A stretch of DNA of 64,000 nucleotides from Warburgia ugandensis (Eukaryota; Streptophyta; Magnoliopsida; Canellales; Canellaceae). Both the position numbers and the translations under genes were made by a program. Shown one piece after another: positions 62,271-64,000 of this stretch. Location of the stretch: contig CP141127.1 in the NCBI GenBank assembly GCA_035236585.1, positions 46,452,001 to 46,516,000 of the forward strand, in the 5' to 3' direction. The notes under the pieces were generated by a model, which had not been told where the DNA came from, did no database searches, and worked only from the letters and a program-made list of their open reading frames with translations. Position 1 is the stretch's first letter; every line of letters begins with the position of its first letter.

Positions 62271-62638
62271 GTCTTTGAAGAATTTGACTTGAGGCAGGGC
62301 AAATCGAGGTGGATGCAAATATGGATGAAGATAATAGCATAACGTACTATAATCAATGTAAGTATATGACTTATCCTTTTTGGATATGTATATGTAGTTA
62401 TTACATTTGGACTATGAGCTGTGACTAACTAGATCTGGGATGCATGTTTTTTTTTTAATAAAAAAATTCCTTATTTTGTTGGAAGTAGACACTCGGGGTT
62501 TTTGAAATGAATTTAAAAGAAAAAGAATCTTCTACTACATTGTATTATTTTCACGAAATGATTTTCAAATAGGGATCGATCACGCATTAGGAATTAGTTT
62601 TTCATTTGAAAATGCATATGAAAACCTAGGTCATCACA

Positions 62639-64000
62639 TTTTAGGTGCCAGAGTTACAGTTGTGATCTGATAAGACAATGGCTCAAATTGACATTTAGAG
62701 CTGACCATTTTCTCCAATGCTATACTATGAGCAAAAGGCCCTAGAAACATCAAGATCGGGGCATCTTCATCATGGGTTTTTGGAGAAATTGATGCTGTCC
62801 TACATTGTAAAACCTATCAAATGATCACCCTACGATTGTTTGAATGGGAAAAACCTTATTTCAAGTGAGTAAATCCATGATCCGATGTTTGTACTTTAGA
62901 TTTTTTTTTTTTTTTAAGGATTTACATGCTTGATCTAGGTTTTATGGATGGTCTAATCATTTATTTCTTAATCAATGATTAACAGTAGGTAAATGCATAC
63001 CTAATGTAGCTTGGATTTGACTAAGATTGTTGATCTAGGCTCAAAACTGATTGAACAATTATGATCACTTTAAGTTCTGCTCAAAATACAACATGCTGTC
63101 ATATTAGTTATTTACATAAACAATACTAGGTAATACTTGGTCGATGATTAGATACTACCAATAAGTTCTTTAACCCAAAATCTATTAGAATGGATCAAAT
63201 TAGTTGATCTAGAGACAAAGCAAATCAAATGATCTTAGTCGTCTGATTTGTTACAATTGAAAACAGTAACTTTGTGAGGCATGATCAAAGATCAGACACG
63301 AGAGAAATTCTTAAACCCTTAATTGACTAAAATATTACGTAAAATGTAAAATTTGGATAGAAATTGATAGAATGATCTCAAAGGAATGAGCACTTGGTGA
63401 CATCTAAACGATGATCAGGCACTACCATTGTGTTTCTTAACCTTCAATTAGTAAAGATACTCAAAAGAATAAAATTTTACAATCAAAGTGCTGACCATCT
63501 AAAAAATTGACTAGTCAAATTAAGGATAGATTGTGATACTAAAAATTTGAGTGATCTGGACCGTCCGTGATAATTTTCATATTAATCAAATTTAAAGACA
63601 CTATAATCCTAGGAAATCAAGTATGTTAAGGTCAAATTCTAGAAAATCTATAGACTAAATGAGGATCATTGATCTATAATTAAACCTACTAATCAATCAT
63701 TGATCGAAACCCTAACTAGTATTTATGTTAAATAAATAGAAATCTGACTCTAAGATGGTTTAAGAATTTGAAGTAAGATTTTCACCCAACATTTGGTATT
63801 TGGAAATATGAATATGGATCATTGCTCAATAGTCAATGGCACACATTTATAGTTCAGAACTTGATGGAGGTTAGATGGATGACCCATAGCTGAGAGCACA
63901 TATCAACAATGAAAAGAGTTGAGATAGTGCGATTTTGGTGGTTGATTAATATTAGTCATGTAACATTCAGTTAAGATCAATAATGGATTTAAAAATCTAA
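62639..64000 (+). other. Probable internal or flanking sequence right of S8
   Basis: Begins with the primer-site relic. Beyond about 62,700 no gag or pol motif, repeat edge or host gene was recognised. The sequence is rich in GATC/TGATCTA-like words, as in the middle part of the S LTRs, so another nested LTR is possible. Confidence 0.4.

Larger units (their letters stand above)
59082..62638 (+). mobile_element. S-type LTR S8, probably the 5' LTR of an element leaving the window
   Basis: Starts TGTAATAAACC and ends AGGTCATCACA (3,557 bp). Shared 5' block at about 59,208-59,275 (TATACTCGAAAAATGGAATC), purine tract at 59,395-59,545, degenerate stem-loop B at 61,470-61,493, stem-loop C at 62,238-62,270. 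It is followed by TTTTAGGTGCCAGAG, a degraded initiator-Met primer site, rather than a target duplication. It is therefore read as a 5' LTR with its internal region to the right. Purine-tract ORFs at 59,332-59,648 are low-complexity noise, and 61,319-61,687 matches nothing known to me. Confidence 0.75.

Overview
Nuclear DNA of a land plant, almost certainly a seed plant with a large, repeat-filled genome. The window is AT-rich. I found no intact host gene, rRNA, tRNA or CRISPR array. Everything I can recognise is transposable-element sequence, heavily nested and old: every coding fragment carries stops or frameshifts. I cannot name the species.

Layout. (1) About 1-2,520: decayed second gene (Ptta/En/Spm transposase, minus strand) of a CACTA element. 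(2) 2,640-8,700: remnants of a Ty3/gypsy chromovirus (an LTR piece ending at 8,024 and an integrase C-terminus at 8,025-8,219), split by solo LTR S1 (3,724-6,735). (3) 8,699-13,648: solo LTR S2. (4) 13,649-36,446: a CACTA element on the minus strand. Its tnp2 transposase pseudogene lies in three blocks (25,420-25,188, 21,377-19,745, 16,072-14,850) separated by LTRs S4 and S3. Its 5' noncoding region is split by a 9.2 kb Athila-like retrotransposon (25,819-35,010). (5) 36,447-58,091: a stack of related long-LTR, coding-poor elements. Element A has a gag relic at 41,033-41,960. Element B (41,961 to about 54,100) sits inside that gag and is itself split by solo LTR S6 (44,204-49,265). A third LTR copy starts at 55,669. 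Solo LTR S5 (37,120-39,822) lies in A's LTR. (6) 58,092-64,000: pieces of the S-family LTRs in opposite orientations, including a nearly complete LTR, S8 (59,082-62,638), followed by a primer-site relic.

The S family is the main theme. Its LTRs are very long (2.7-5.1 kb). They begin TGTAA/TGTGA/TGCAA and end TTACA/TCACA. Five of them (S1, S2, S3, S5, S6) have perfect 5-bp target duplications with no internal region, so they are solo LTRs. Although the copies have diverged strongly, they keep three short stem-loops at similar places. The two arms of these stems change together between copies (compensatory substitutions). This is the most interesting signal in the window: it suggests conserved RNA (or DNA) secondary structure inside plant chromovirus LTRs. 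Whether it has been described before cannot be judged from the sequence.

Boundaries marked 'about' are judged by eye. Coding identities rest on motif and family recall, not on a search.
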